A stretch of DNA of 64,000 nt from Chamaecyparis obtusa (GCA_027943335.1 BSBK01009273.1:1315001-1379000), one strand, 5' to 3'; counted from the first letter of the stretch, positions 43,958-55,270 are shown. The notes: generated by a model from the letters alone, not told the origin. Numbers and translations: made by a program.

Positions 43958-45079
43958 TGTTAGGAATGGGAACACTAAGAGGGAGGGTGAATCAGTGTTC
44001 ACTATATTTTAACTTTTAACTTTAATCTTAATGATGAACATACATGCTTAAGAAATGAATTAAACATTCACATAAACATGAAACATGAAACAGGAAATCA
44101 ACACATGACACCAATATGGTTACGGGGAAACCTAAATAGGTAAAAACCCCTGTGGGACTTGATACCCACTAATAATCTGCACTAGTGTTTTTTGATCCTT
44201 GTTAGAAGATCCTTTACCCTGTTAGGAGTAGCTTTATAGTGCTTTTAGTATAGTAGACCTTGTTAAATGTCAGACCCTATTAGGAGTCTTTTACAATGAT
44301 CCCTGTTAGGGGAGTGGACTCACTATCCTAGAGCTCACTGCTCAAATGATGAAGACTACATTCTTCTAAATCAGATACACACTATATTTGCAGGTGAACT
44401 ATTCACTGTGCCACTACTTGTCAAATTAGTTCCTTTGGTGCCCTGATGCTTTGACCTCTAGAAAATCTCTCATACATCTTATGCTCACTTCACATACCTC
44501 TGCTCTACTTATCACAACTCTATTACAACTTCCATACCGAATACAATGGGCACACCTTATATTTATGTGCTCATACCAATTATACAATTATGTTGACCCT
44601 ATAACTAATTACAAACAATGCTTCCAAATGAATTGGCTTAAGTGTGCTTACAATTATACATGTACATATGTTGGCAACCTAAATACAATGGGCACATAGC
44701 CTTTGCAACATTAATTTATAATCGCAAACCAAAATATTCACTGTCGGCTCCATGCTCTATTCTCTGCTGGCACACACTCGCTGTGCAGCTTCAACTGACT
44801 GTTACTTTCACATCTTTTCATATCTACTTATGTGTTCTTAGACTAAGCATAAGTATAGTCTAACAACCTTAACTTCTAGGGCACATACCATAATTCATCC
44901 GTACATATGTGCGCTGATGCTCTGAGTCTTTGGTGCTCTGTATGCTGTCCAATCTTCAACACTTAAGGAATTCTGATCTTTACACTTAGTGGGCTGACTC
45001 CAAATTGCTATATGACTTTGTTTCCATAATGAAAAAACTATATCTAGTCATATATCTCAGTATAGACAACTTTCCAACA
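43958..45079 (-). repeat. 3' LTR of N1
   Basis: TGTTGGAAAG...TTCCTAACA on the minus strand. A series of five spaced CCTGTTAGGA-like motifs lies at about 44205-44315. A TATA-like ATAAATATAAGG sits at 44555-44566 (minus). Confidence 0.93.
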
Positions 45080-45091
45080 ATCTCCCCCTTT
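45080..45091 (-). promoter_or_regulatory. Polypurine tract of N1
   Basis: AAAGGGGGAGAT on the minus strand, directly before the 3' LTR. N2 has the identical tract. Confidence 0.92.
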
Positions 45092-45277
45092 GTCATTGAT
45101 GGAAACAAAGGAATATGGCCAAGTCTCTAGCTGACCCTTTACACAAAACTTTTGTCTTTTATACATTTTATACATACTCTTATATCTCCCTATACATATA
45201 TGTACTCCATATTCTATACACAACTCTCCCTTTGACATTAATGAAAAAGGTTCATCAAAAATTGTATGTACACTTAC

Positions 45278-48200
45278 TCATTGAGGGAAAACATCGAGAT
45301 ATGCAATCTTGAGGTTTTGGGTCTCCTTCTTCCAAAAGGTTATCAGAGAATTGACTATCTATAGATGGGCACATAATGCATATTGAAGCTTCTCCATCTT
45401 CTCCAATTCTATGCTTGGACCTTGATCATAGGTTATCATGGTCACATCAATCTCCTTTATGTTCTGACTGAGAATGTCTAGAGAGGGCACAAGAGCATTC
45501 CTCAATTGAGTCTGTCTAGACCTTATCTTCTCCATTTTTTTCTTTTCCTTCTCGATTATTTCTAACTAACCTTGATAGACATTGTTACACATGTTTACAT
45601 CAGTGGATGTGTCTAGCACTGAATTCTTCACCTTTTGAATCATTGCCTCTACATCTTTGATCTTCTTAAGATGGGCATTAGTGAACTTATCCTGATCCAT
45701 GGATTCTGCAATGACTTTCCTTCCTTGATCTGCAAATTCCTTCAATGATGCTTGACCAAACTTAAGAGAGTTCAAGTCTAGTGAAAAATTACTAATCAGC
45801 TCATTGAGTCTCTTCTTTAAGCACTTCTCCTCTTCCAGTATGGCCGCAGATTCTTCTAGGCTTGAAAAATTGACTTTGAACTGAGAGATGACTATTCTCA
45901 CATCATCAACTAAATGCACACTTACCATCTTCTTATCCTCTGGAAAAAAACTATTCAAAATATTTACTAATTCCACTAGGAGAGGATTTATCATTAGTTT
46001 CTTCTCCTTAGCTTTCTCAATAGATAGGATGCTGAACTTAATCAGGTCCTCTTCCTTCTAGGAGTCCAAACTGCTAGTGTCAGTTGTGAAAATTGACAAC
46101 AATGCTGAGGAGGGAGTAATGGGAGTGCTATCCATCACCTCTTGCTTCACCTTGACCAATCAATAGAAGATTCATCTTTCTTTTCTACCTCTACTCCTTT
46201 ATTTTCTTCTTCTTTGTGATCAGATATATCTTCTATGATTACTTCTTCTTGCTGAGTGGGAGTGATATTCCTACATAGGATTTCTGCTTCCTTAGTGCTA
46301 ACAAATGCTTCCTCAAACTTGTCCAAGTCCTTATCAGTAGCCACCATGGCTATTTCCACATTATCTATGATAATTGTGCTATCTTTGGGTGATTTCATCA
46401 TGGGCATAGACTGATCTTCTATGGGCGCTGAGTCCTGAGGACCTATCATTGGTACCTTAGTGGGATCTGCCACTTTATCTTCCTTGATGGGTGCATGAGT
46501 GATGGGCATAGTAGGTGGTTTGATTTGTTGTTCTAAAAACACCTTCTGAAATGATTTTTTTGTTTCCTTTATTATCAACTCATAGTCCTTGTTCATGATA
46601 TGAAGAGTTCTTATCTTTCTCCTTAGGTGTGGCTTCACCAAATTCAATATCAGTTCCACTTCTTCTTTAGAACATACTGGAAGAGTATCTTCTAATACTT
46701 TTTCTCTTATTCTTTTATCTTCCTCATTAGCTTGTCTCTTTAGGTGTTCTAAAATGTCTCATACATTATCTGGAATTTCTATTTTCAATCCAAGAAATAT
46801 CTTCTTGAACTTTATGATATGCTTGATAATCATACCATGAATTTCTAACTTATCAATCTCACTAAAAGATTCATAGAACTTCCCTACTTCATCAATTCTG
46901 CCCTCATAAAAAATTCTTGCATTCAAAACTTTAAGACTAGGTCTGAATCCTACCTGAGGATGTGCTTGAGTTTTTTTCTTGCTCCTTAATGCTCACGAGG
47001 ATGGATGACTGGTGCTAGCTTATTCCTTCCTTTTGAATAAAGGCTTATACTCTGGAGGAGTATCTTTGGGTGCAAAAGGAGTATTGTCTTCTTTATCCTT
47101 CTGACTATCATCTTTTTCAATTTTTATCTTTTTCATCTTGGGATCTTATTGTTGTTCTTCTATGCTCTTCAATTCTAGGGAAATCTTCTCATCCCTTGCT
47201 TTATCAAGGTTTTCTTGTGATACACCATGTATTCTTAGGATCTCTGATGTGACCTTTGCAAGCTTTGTTTTTGTTGTAGTAGTCTTCAGCTTAGCATCAA
47301 CTTCTCTAGTCTTCTCTTCATAGGTTCCCCACCTAGGTTCATTGTCATCCTTAGGGGCTGATAGCAGTACCTATGCATAAGCTTCAATAACTTGTTCTTC
47401 AACCTCATACCCGAGTGGATGAATCCACTTAGTTTTGGGTTCCATAGCTTCCATACATGTAGTATCAATCTCCACCATGAAGCATATTGTATCCTTATAC
47501 TTCTCTACAATACTCTTAGGAATCCTATACATCATCTGCATCCTTGTTCTGAAGGCCTTCAATTCCAAAGTGATGTAATCTCTTAGTGTGCTTTCTGTGG
47601 ATGCCTTGTTTGATATCTATGGCATGGTAGGAATGGACTTGTCTAGTAACAAGTCTGACACTTTACCAACTATATGAAGGTACATATAGATGATTAGGGA
47701 CCCAAACCTAAATACCTTAGTCTTGTCATGTTTGATAGCTTTGATGTTGTCTATCAACTATGCGTGGAAGATCTCACACAATTTTAACTCACCATCATCT
47801 TGCACAAGTCAGATGGCTGCTAGAATAGTGCCTGCAGACACACTATTCACCCTGCTGGTGTGATGAAACTTGTAACCCAGTATCATTGATATCAATTTGA
47901 TGTCTGGTTTCTCTATAGGCTCAATGGTCATGTCGCACTTATCACTTCTTGATTTACACACTTGTTCCACCATTTTCCTGACATCCTTACCCATAGGAAG
48001 GATGGCGCCTATCTTAGAAAGGCCTATCATCTCATGAATTTAGTCTCCTATGATTCTTACTGGTACATCTCCAATCCAAAAAAAATCATCATGGATTCTG
48101 CTCAACAATATCTTTATCCATTCAGTTTCATAGAATTCATATGTTGTGGCATATTCAACAATGGGGTGATCATTCCATTTGGTGTATTCATCCATGAAAA

Positions 48201-48423
48201 TTTTTTATGGTTTCAACATTGTGTCCATGTGCACCCTTAACCTATCTAGTCCAATAGGTTCCTTCTTACAATAAATGTAAGCCCTTATGTCTTCTACATG
48301 CATGATGCCCATTAGCGTGTGGGAGAAAGCTCCCTCAAAATCATCTAGGGTTGATTTAAATGGGTGCCTCTTGAAAACATACCTCTTCTTCTTAGTAACA
48401 TAAAAAATAATATGAGTGGACAT
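45278..48423 (-). pseudogene. N1 ORF2, unknown protein of ~1,050 codons
   Basis: Starts at 48423 and ends at a TGA at 45278, broken by several stops and frame changes. The N-terminal third is well conserved with N2: KKKRYVFK..PFKSTLDD, MHV.DIRAYIY, GLDRLRVHMDTMLKP, NDHPIVEYA, IHDD.FWI.DV, DLIHEMIGLS.IG, ILGY.FHHT.RVN. A second block has YRIPKSIVEKYKDTICFMVE and TKWIHPLGYEVEE. The middle is Lys/Glu-rich and the C-terminal third is acidic with predicted coiled coil. I see no retropepsin, YLDD, RNase H, DDE or helicase motif. It may resemble plant repeat-encoded 'putative plant transposon protein' families, but I cannot confirm this. It occupies the place where pol would be. Confidence 0.8.
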
Positions 48424-48857
48424 GACTTACTTGATATTAGCTTTCTAAATGATCTTTGAGATGTTCTGACGGCTTTCGAATCGACACAACGAGCTAAGGT
48501 TTCTTGCAACCAATCAAATACACTACAAACACTGATAATTTAATCTCTAAATCTTTACAACAACTTTCAAGGCTCAATCTACTCTCCAATAACTCTGAGT
48601 TGAATGCAATGAGTGAACAAATAGCTTTTTGTGTACTTAAAGTAAGAAATTTACCATTAATGCAACTCGTGTAAACTAGGTTGTCACTTCAAATTTTCAA
48701 ACTTGAGTTCCGCTAACAATCAGCATGTGTGCTCTTGCACAAAGGTTCCTATACCCTCCAATAGCTTAAGTTCAAGGGCACATACACTGATGATGCATAT
48801 ACCAACCATGCAGGGGTCTAGAGCTAAATTAGCTCCCCCTATGACCCTGAGGGCCAT
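48424..48857 (-). other. N1 spacer between ORF1 and ORF2
   Basis: About 430 bp without a supported ORF; N2 has the same spacer at 63061-63494. It may hold the signal through which ORF2 is translated or a second transcript is made; nothing specific is visible. Confidence 0.5.
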
Positions 48858-50159
48858 TCATGCAGATGTAGAGGGTGCATCCACCAGGGATGCATCCAAT
48901 ACATTCTCATCAACATTGTCCTTCTTTTCATCTGACCAAATCAAGCTCGCATCTTCTGAGGCCTTCACAAACTTGACTTCTACTACAGGATCCAAAACTG
49001 GTTCTTTGGCCTTTTTAGGGCTTTCCTGACCTTGCGTCCTTCATGTACAGAACCTTGAGATATGCACAACCTTGTTACAGGTGTGAAAAATCATTTGATT
49101 AAAGACATTAGATTTGCACAATCCATTATGATGCAATTAGTTTCTGGATTCGATTGTGTGAGTTTTTTTAGCATCGACATTTTGGATCACACTCCGTGAT
49201 CCATCATCAGGGATAGAGAGTGAAGAAACTAATCCATAAACAAATCTAGAAACTAATTAAATCATTGGATGTCTATTATTCCTCGGTGCATTGACATGAG
49301 TCACCATTCTACATTGTTTCACTGTATGACCATTATAGTTACATATCTGACATGTAATATTCTAAGAACTTCTTGCATTGGTCTGATTCTGATTTCTTTG
49401 ATCATGCTGAATCCTATTCTTCTTACTAGTGTTGCTATTTATTGCTCTATGACCAAATCTATTACATGTATAATAGTAGCCATTAAAAGGTTTTACCTCT
49501 GTACAGTTTCTTGCAATGTGTCCATGCTTGTTAAAAGCAAAACAAGTGTGTTCTATAGGCTTGCGCTCATTCTTAGGAGGAGCACCATTATTTGTGGTTT
49601 GATCTTCAGTCTTCTCATCATCAGTAGACTTATTTTGTGAATCCTTTCTTGCTCGCATACTGTCAATTTGATTTTGTGCTTCATTTTATCCAATGCAGCT
49701 AGTGTCTCCTTTGATTTTTCGGGCATACAATTGTGATTCTACCAACTCAGCAATGGTGTGTAATTTGTCAATATGATCATTTGACTTCTTCAATTCAGAT
49801 TCCAAGCTTTCTTTGATATTCTTTAGCTCCAAGATTTCTAAGTTAGCTTCCCTTAGTTCTTCATTCAGTTGAAGGTTCTCCTTGACTTGTTCATTGTAGA
49901 CATCTTGATTGTTCATCAGTTTGTCATCAAATTCTTCAAGCTAACTCAATAGGGATGCATTTTCTTCATTCAACTTCTTGAATTTTTCTTCAAGATCACT
50001 GTTAGAGCATCCTTTCAAATCTTTTCTTAGTCTTTTGATAACTAATTGAGCATTAATGAATTTTTCTTTTAGTTCTTCAATTTCTCTTTCTAAATTGTCC
50101 AGGTCTTCAAGAGCAGCTTCAAGATTCTTCTTCAAATGTTTCATATCTACTTTGTCCAT
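48858..50159 (-). pseudogene. N1 ORF1: coiled coil plus three CCHC knuckles
   Basis: Starts at 50159, 40 bases from the PBS, and ends at the TGA at 48858. About 170 residues of heptad-rich coiled coil (LEAALEDLDNLEREIEELKE; ENLQLNEELREANLEILELK) are followed by an acidic/Asn-rich linker and three knuckles. Knuckles 1 and 2 are damaged (CFAFNKHGHIARNC, YYTCNRFGHRAINS), and knuckle 3 is intact (CQICNYNGHTVKQC) after a stop. Two further stops lie in the coil. I see no capsid core before the coil. It looks like the C-terminal half of a copia-type gag standing alone. A ~225-bp insertion (about 49016-49268) splits the region after knuckle 3. Confidence 0.82.
49184..49202. repeat. GGATCAC hairpin, copy 2
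   Basis: GGATCACACTCCGTGATCC with perfect 7-bp arms, inside the ~225-bp segment of N1 that N2 lacks. The surrounding TTTTTTTAGCATC...CCATCATCAGG context also matches the copy at 16155-16191. Confidence 0.75.
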
Positions 50160-50199
50160 GATCTCCTCAAGTGGCTAAACTTCTTTATTGAGGACCAGA

Positions 50200-50211
50200 G
50201 CTCTAATACCA
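50200..50211 (-). promoter_or_regulatory. Primer binding site of N1
   Basis: TGGTATTAGAGC on the minus strand, a tRNA-iMet site with one C to T change, two bases (AT) after the LTR as in copia C. Confidence 0.88.
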
Positions 50212-50213
50212 AT

Positions 50214-51333
50214 TGTTAGGAATGGGAACACTGAGAGGGGGGGGGGGGGGTGAATTGGTGTTCACTATATTTTAACTTTTAACTTTAATCTTAATGCTAA
50301 ACATAAATGCTTAAGAACTGAATTAAACATTCACATAAACATCAAACATGAAATCAACACATGACACCAATATGGTTACGAGGAAACCCAAATAGGTAAA
50401 AACCTCAGTGGGACTTCATACCCACTAATAATCTACACTAGTGTTTTGTGATCCTTGTTAGAAGATCCTTTACCTTGTTAGGAGTAGCTTTACAGTGCTT
50501 TTAGTACAGTAGACCTTGTTAAGGGTCAGACCTTGTTAGAAGTCTTTTACAATGATCCCTGTTAGGGGAGTGGAATCACTGTCCTAGAGCTCACTGCTCA
50601 AATGATGAAGGCTACAACCTTCTGAATCAGATACACACTATATCTGTAGGTGAACTATTCACTGTGACACTGCTTGTCAGATCAGTTCCTTTGGTGTGCT
50701 GATGCTTTGACCTCTAGAAAAGCTCTAATACATCTTATGCTCAATTGGCATACCTCTTCTCTACTTATCACAACTCTATTACAACTTCCATACCGAATAC
50801 AATGGGATCACCTTATATTTATGTGCTCATACCAATTATACAATTAGGTCGGCCCTATAACTAATTATAAATAACGCTTCCAAATAAATGGCTTTAGCGT
50901 GCTTACAATTATACATGTACATATGTCAGAAACCTAAATACAATGGGTGCATAGCCTTTACAACATTAATTTATAATCGCAAACCAAAATAGTCACTGTC
51001 GCTCCATGCTCTGTTCTCTACTGGCACACATTGGTTGTGCAACTTCAACTGATTGTAACTTTCACATCTTTGCATATCTACTTATGCCCTCTTAGACTAA
51101 GCATAAGTATAGTCTAACAACCTTAACTTCTAGGGTGCATACCATAATTCATTCGTACATATGTGCGCTGATGCTCTGAGTCTCTAGTGCTCTGTATGCT
51201 ATCTAGTCTTCAACACTTAATGAATTCTGATCTTTACACTTAGTGTCCTGACTCCAAACTGCTATATGACTTTTTTACCATAATGAAAACACTATATCTA
51301 GTCATATATCTTAGTATAGACAACTTGCCAACA
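50214..51333 (-). repeat. 5' LTR of N1
   Basis: 1,120 bp. At its PBS end is a stem (GAACACTGA with TCA.TGTTC-type partner) enclosing a run of 14 G on the plus strand (50237-50250). TATA-like ATAAATATAAGG at 50811-50822 (minus). Confidence 0.93.
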
Positions 51334-51338
51334 TAACT

Positions 51339-51930
51339 TTCAACTCTGAAAGGATCATGACATGGGATCAACTACAAATGAAACCAAATCATAGGTGCAA
51401 TGGTAAATGTCAGTCTTTCATGCTCAGACCTCTATACATGTCTGTACAAATTTTCTGATATTCGGAATTACAGGAAAACAATTATAATTTTTATTGATTT
51501 TGAATGCCAAATTACATCATGTTACCTTCCACCCTCCTGTCAGGGCTTATGAAGGTCTTTCCCAATGGTTACAAATTGATTTTTAAAGTATCTAGTCATT
51601 GGGAAGTTATATACAAATTTTTGCAAAAGTTGTCAAAATTGCTCAACAACTTTACAACTTTTGTTGCAACATTTTGCAACTTTTTATCTGAGGTGACCAA
51701 ACTTGGTCCAAACCTGAATCTAATGATCCAACATGGATCCAAACACTTTAAACATCAAATCCAATTGAAAATGACCTATACTAAGGTTTAGGACACCTGT
51801 TGACCCTAGTTGACCAAGGGCTTATGAATGCCAATCTTGGGACTAGGTCTTACAAATAGGGTCTAATATAAATTTTTTTATTTCAAATGAGTGTCAATTG
51901 TCTTAGTTTGTTGAGTGTGATCCTGCACCA
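51339..51930 (-). repeat. 5' LTR of G1, second part
   Basis: Continues the G1 LTR after N1 and ends GATCCTGCACCA. It is followed by target duplication ATTAT (51931-51935). Confidence 0.92.
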
Positions 51931-51935
51931 ATTAT

Positions 51936-52860
51936 GAAACCTACTAACATTATTTGTAAGGAATGTGTTATGGCTAAGTATAAGAGAAGTTCATTTCCAA
52001 AAAAGATGTTTACATCAGCATAAAAGTTGGAAATTGTTCATGCATATTTGAGCGGTCCCACAAGGACTAGAGGATTCTATTGTGAAAGGTATTTTATGAT
52101 TCTTGTTGACGATTGTACAAGAATGATGTGGATTTCATTTCTTAAAGAAAAGTCTGAAGCATTTGATAAATTCAAGTTGATTAAGAACAAAATTGAGAAT
52201 GAAGATTAAATGTTTAAGGTCTGATAGAGGCAGAGAATTTACTTCAAAAGAATTTAACACTTTTTGTGAAGTGAATGGCATTAAGAGGTAGATTTCAGCC
52301 CCTAGAACATCTAAAGAAAATGGTATTGCAGAAAGAAGGAAGAGATCAGTAACTAAAGCTACAAGAGCTATGTTATTTGAAAATGACTTGGCAAAGACAT
52401 TTTGGAGAGAAGTAGTGAACACAACAGTATATATAATGAACAGAGTACAAATCAGAGAAGATACAAACAAGACACCTTATGAATTATGGTTTGGACATGC
52501 ACCATCAGTTAAGTATTTCAAAAAATTTGGAACTAAGTGTTATATTAAAAGAGATGATGACATTGGAAAGTTTGACCCTAGAAGTGATGGAGGTATATTT
52601 CTTGGTTATTCATTGAAAAGAAAATCTTATAGATGTTTCAATAAGAGAACTAAAACTATTGTTGAGAGTGCAAATGTTAAAGTTGATGAGAAATTCAAAA
52701 TTTAGGAAAGAATGCTTGATTATGAATCTAAAGAAGAAGTTTTTCCAAGAGTTAATCTAGAAAATGTTGAATTATTCTATGAAACTGACAGTGATTTCTA
52801 GAATGAAAGTCATACTGAGGAAATCAGAGAAGAACCTAGAGTAGAACAAAGGACTGAGAT
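51936..52860 (+). pseudogene. pol: Copia C integrase
   Basis: Resumes the copia polyprotein after G1: zinc region CKECVMAKYKRSSFPKK, then the core (CERYFMILVDDCTRMMWISF, CLRSDRGREFTSKEFNTFC, SAPRTSKENGIAERRKR). All three catalytic acidic residues (D, D, E) can be seen. The C-terminus continues FWREVVNTTVYIMNRVQIR, TPYELWFGHAPSVKYFKKFG and FLGYSLKRKSYRCFNKRTK. Stops at about 52030, 52207 and 52291 break it. Confidence 0.9.
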
Positions 52861-52861
52861 A

Positions 52862-53690
52862 GTGACACCTAACAGGAATCTAGCGAGAAATCATCCTATT
52901 GATCAAATTATTGGGAGCATAGAAAAAGGAGTTCTCACACGGAATAAGGTACAAGATGAAGTTTGTTTGATTTCTCAAGTTGAACCTAAAACTACTGATG
53001 AAGCTTGTAAGGATGAAAATTGGATTAAAGCAATGAAGGAAGAACTAGATCAAATTGAAAAGAACAAGACTTGGACTTTGGTCCCTAGACCTAAAGATAA
53101 GAATGTTATAGGAACCAAATGGGTGTTCAAAAATAAGATGAATGCACAAGGAGAAGTTGTAAGGAACAAAGCAAGATTGGTATGTAAAGGATACTCACAA
53201 CAAGAAGGAATTGATTATGAAGAAACTTTTTCACCTGTTTCAAGAATTGAAGCAGTAAGAATGTTTTTGGCTTATGAAGCTTTCAAGAAATTCAAAGTAT
53301 ATCAGATGGATGTGAAGTCAACATTTCTTAATGGAGAATGAAAAGAAGTCTACATTAAGCAGCCTGAAGGTTTTCCCTTGACTCATGAAGGAGACATGGT
53401 ATGTAAACTAAACAAAGCTTTATATGGACTAAAACAAGCACTGAGAACATGGTAGGAAAGACTAGATAAATATTTGATAAAATTTGGATTTTCTAAAGGG
53501 ACAACAAACAATAATTTGTATCTAAAAGAAATTGAGAATGGTTTCTGGTTGTAGTTATTTTTGTTGATGATATTATCTTTGGAGGAGAAGATACAACTAG
53601 TGATAAATTTGTAGTATAAATGAAGACATAATTTAAGATGAGCATGATTGGTGAAATGAAATATTTTTTTAGGATTGTAGATAACATAGA
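52862..53690 (+). pseudogene. pol: Copia C reverse transcriptase
   Basis: 160 open codons at 52862-53341: [93 protein letters not shown]. After a stop, KPEGF- and LYGLKQA-type blocks follow. The catalytic VIFVDDIIFGG box is intact near 53560-53580 in a shifted frame. The style is that of plant copia RTs, closest in my reading to the SIRE/Maximus group. Confidence 0.9.
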
Positions 53691-54520
53691 ACAATGATGG
53701 TATTTTTCTATGTCAAAAAGGGTATTTGAATGACTTATTGAAAGGATTTGGAATGGAAAAATGTAAGCCGGTTGGCACGCCTATGATAACTAGACATAAG
53801 TTATCTAGCATAAATGAAACTCCTACAATTGAACAAAAGAAGTACATATCTATGATTGGAGGATTAAAGTATTTAACTCATACAAGACTAGATATATCAC
53901 ATGTAGTTGGAATTGTTGCAAGATTCCAAGCTGATCCTAAAGAATCACATTATGCAGCAGTAAAAAGAATATTGAGGTACTTGAAAGGTACAAGTGACAT
54001 TGGATTATGGTATGAAAAAGATGATGACTTTACCCTATATGCATATACTGATGTAGATTAGGGAGGCAGTGTTGATGACAAAAAGAGTACAAGTGGTGGA
54101 GCATTTTTCCTTGGAGGAAAATTGGTTTCTTGGATAAGAAAGAAACATAATTGTATTTCACAGAGCACAACAAAAGAAGAATATGTAGCAGCAACAAACA
54201 ATTGCAATTGAATAATATGGATGAAATAGATGTTGAAGGATATTGGAATGAAGTTTGATGAGATTTTTGTTATACATTGTGATAACACCAGTACAGTAAG
54301 TATGTCAAAAAATCATGTATTGCATTCAAAGACAAAGCATATTGAAATAAAATATCATGTAGTGAGGGAGAAAGTTGCAGAAAAAGAAGTTAGACTTGAG
54401 TATATAAGTACACAAGAGTAGATTGTAGATATATTTACAAATCCCTTACCTAAATATACATTTGAATATTTAAGAGGTATGCTTGGGTTTATGCCCCAAC
54501 CTACTCTTCGAGAGTGATGC
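53691..54520 (+). pseudogene. pol: Copia C RNase H and pol C-terminus
   Basis: Connection and RNase H: GTPMITRHKLSS, YISMIGGLKYLTHTRLDISH, VKRILRYLKGTSDIGLWYEK, then YAYTDVD-stop-GGSVDDKKS, SQSTTKEEYVAA, IHCDNTSTVSMSKNHVLHSK, HYHVVREK-type block and the usual copia end (IFTNPLPKYTFEYLRGMLGF). Catalytic acidic residues are present, but at least four stops occur. Confidence 0.9.
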
Positions 54521-54600
54521 AGATTGTTGCATTAGTCTAGTGGTATAAGAGCTCTATCTTTTCTAGACTATATGTTGGTACTTCCTCTATGGGGGCGTAA
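54521..54600 (+). other. Copia C 3' end with tRNA-like A box and purine tract
   Basis: Between the pol end and the G3 LTR. It contains TAGTCTAGTGGTATAAGAGC, which fits a tRNA A-box consensus, and TATGGGGGCGTAA, which looks like a polypurine tract. I do not find a matching B box, and the cloverleaf fails, so I do not call a tRNA. No 3' LTR of copia C follows. Confidence 0.45.
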
Positions 54601-55258
54601 TGTAGGAGCATCTTGGGTCCTTGGCAATCATGTGTCACCAAAAATATTTTGGATTTTTTATGTATTGCTCGGTTCCTTCTTTGACCGAGTTAGTCGGTTT
54701 CCTTTGGTTACTGAGTGTGGTCAGTTATCTCCTGGGCGGTCAGTTGTTTCACTGATACTCGATGTTGCTTATCTGCTGCTTGGTTATCTTGCTCACCGAC
54801 AGGTTTAGTTTTAGCTTCTTTTGTGGTGGACTTGTGCATTTATGTTGGATCATGGATTTAATGTTCATATCAATCATTAGGTGTGTGATCCCAGATGTGA
54901 TCGTTTCTTCCATTGATTGTGGATCTGAAGGCTGACTCAGTTTGGTAGCTTCTTGTATAAATGTAGTTGTTGGTTTAGAGTTTAGGGGGGGGTAGTTTTT
55001 GGAGATAGAAGATAGAATTAGAGAATTTGGATAGATCCTCAAATGTTTGAGGACTTCTGTATTCATTGTAATATCTGGCCCTAATCGGGAAGGCCTTACA
55101 TCTCGGCATGTATGGTTCTATTTCATGATGAAATGTATGAAAGCTTCTACATTCTCTCTCTCTCACTATTGTGTGTTGTTTTTTTTGCATGTGTTGAGTA
55201 GGCTTGGACCATTAGGGTGTGCCATTGTTTTCCCCCTCTTGGCCCCTGCCTTGCATCA
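54601..55258 (+). repeat. 5' LTR of G3
   Basis: 658 bp from TGTAGGAGCATC to CTTGCATCA. Its first 50 bases resemble the start of the T LTR (GGAGCATCYTGGGT, then ACCAAAAATATTTTGG), so G3 and T are related. A TATA-like TATAAAT is at 54956-54962. Confidence 0.85.
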
Positions 55259-55260
55259 CG

Positions 55261-55270
55261 TGGTATCAGA
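55261..55270 (+). promoter_or_regulatory. Primer binding site of G3
   Basis: TGGTATCAGA, two bases after the LTR; the tRNA-iMet match ends after 11 bases. Confidence 0.85.

Larger units (their letters stand above)
43958..51333 (-). mobile_element. N1: non-autonomous LTR element with an unknown long ORF
   Basis: 7,376 bp on the minus strand, bounded by GAACT (43953-43957) and TAACT (51334-51338), a 5-bp duplication with one change. LTRs are 1,122 and 1,120 bp; PBS TGGTATTAGAGC, PPT AAAGGGGGAGAT. The interior carries two degenerate ORFs: ORF1 with coiled coil plus three CCHC knuckles, and ORF2 of about 1,050 codons with no recognised enzyme motif. No protease, RT, RNase H or integrase. A second copy, N2, starts at 58541, so this is a real repeated family. 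Confidence 0.92.
26397..51930 (-). mobile_element. G1: chromovirus inserted in copia C, itself twice interrupted
   Basis: Minus-strand Ty3/gypsy element bounded by an exact 5-bp target duplication. LTRs are 26397-27921 and 42998-43957 plus 51339-51930. Subtracting G2 and N1 leaves about 7.7 kb, a normal chromovirus length. It has PBS, gag with knuckle, protease, RT, RNase H, and integrase with chromodomain. By eye the LTRs differ at several percent of sites, more than those of G2 inside it, as nesting predicts. Confidence 0.93.

Noticed and set aside
54525..54600. A functional tRNA gene
   Set aside because: A-box match only. The T-arm and acceptor stem do not pair, and there is no B box.
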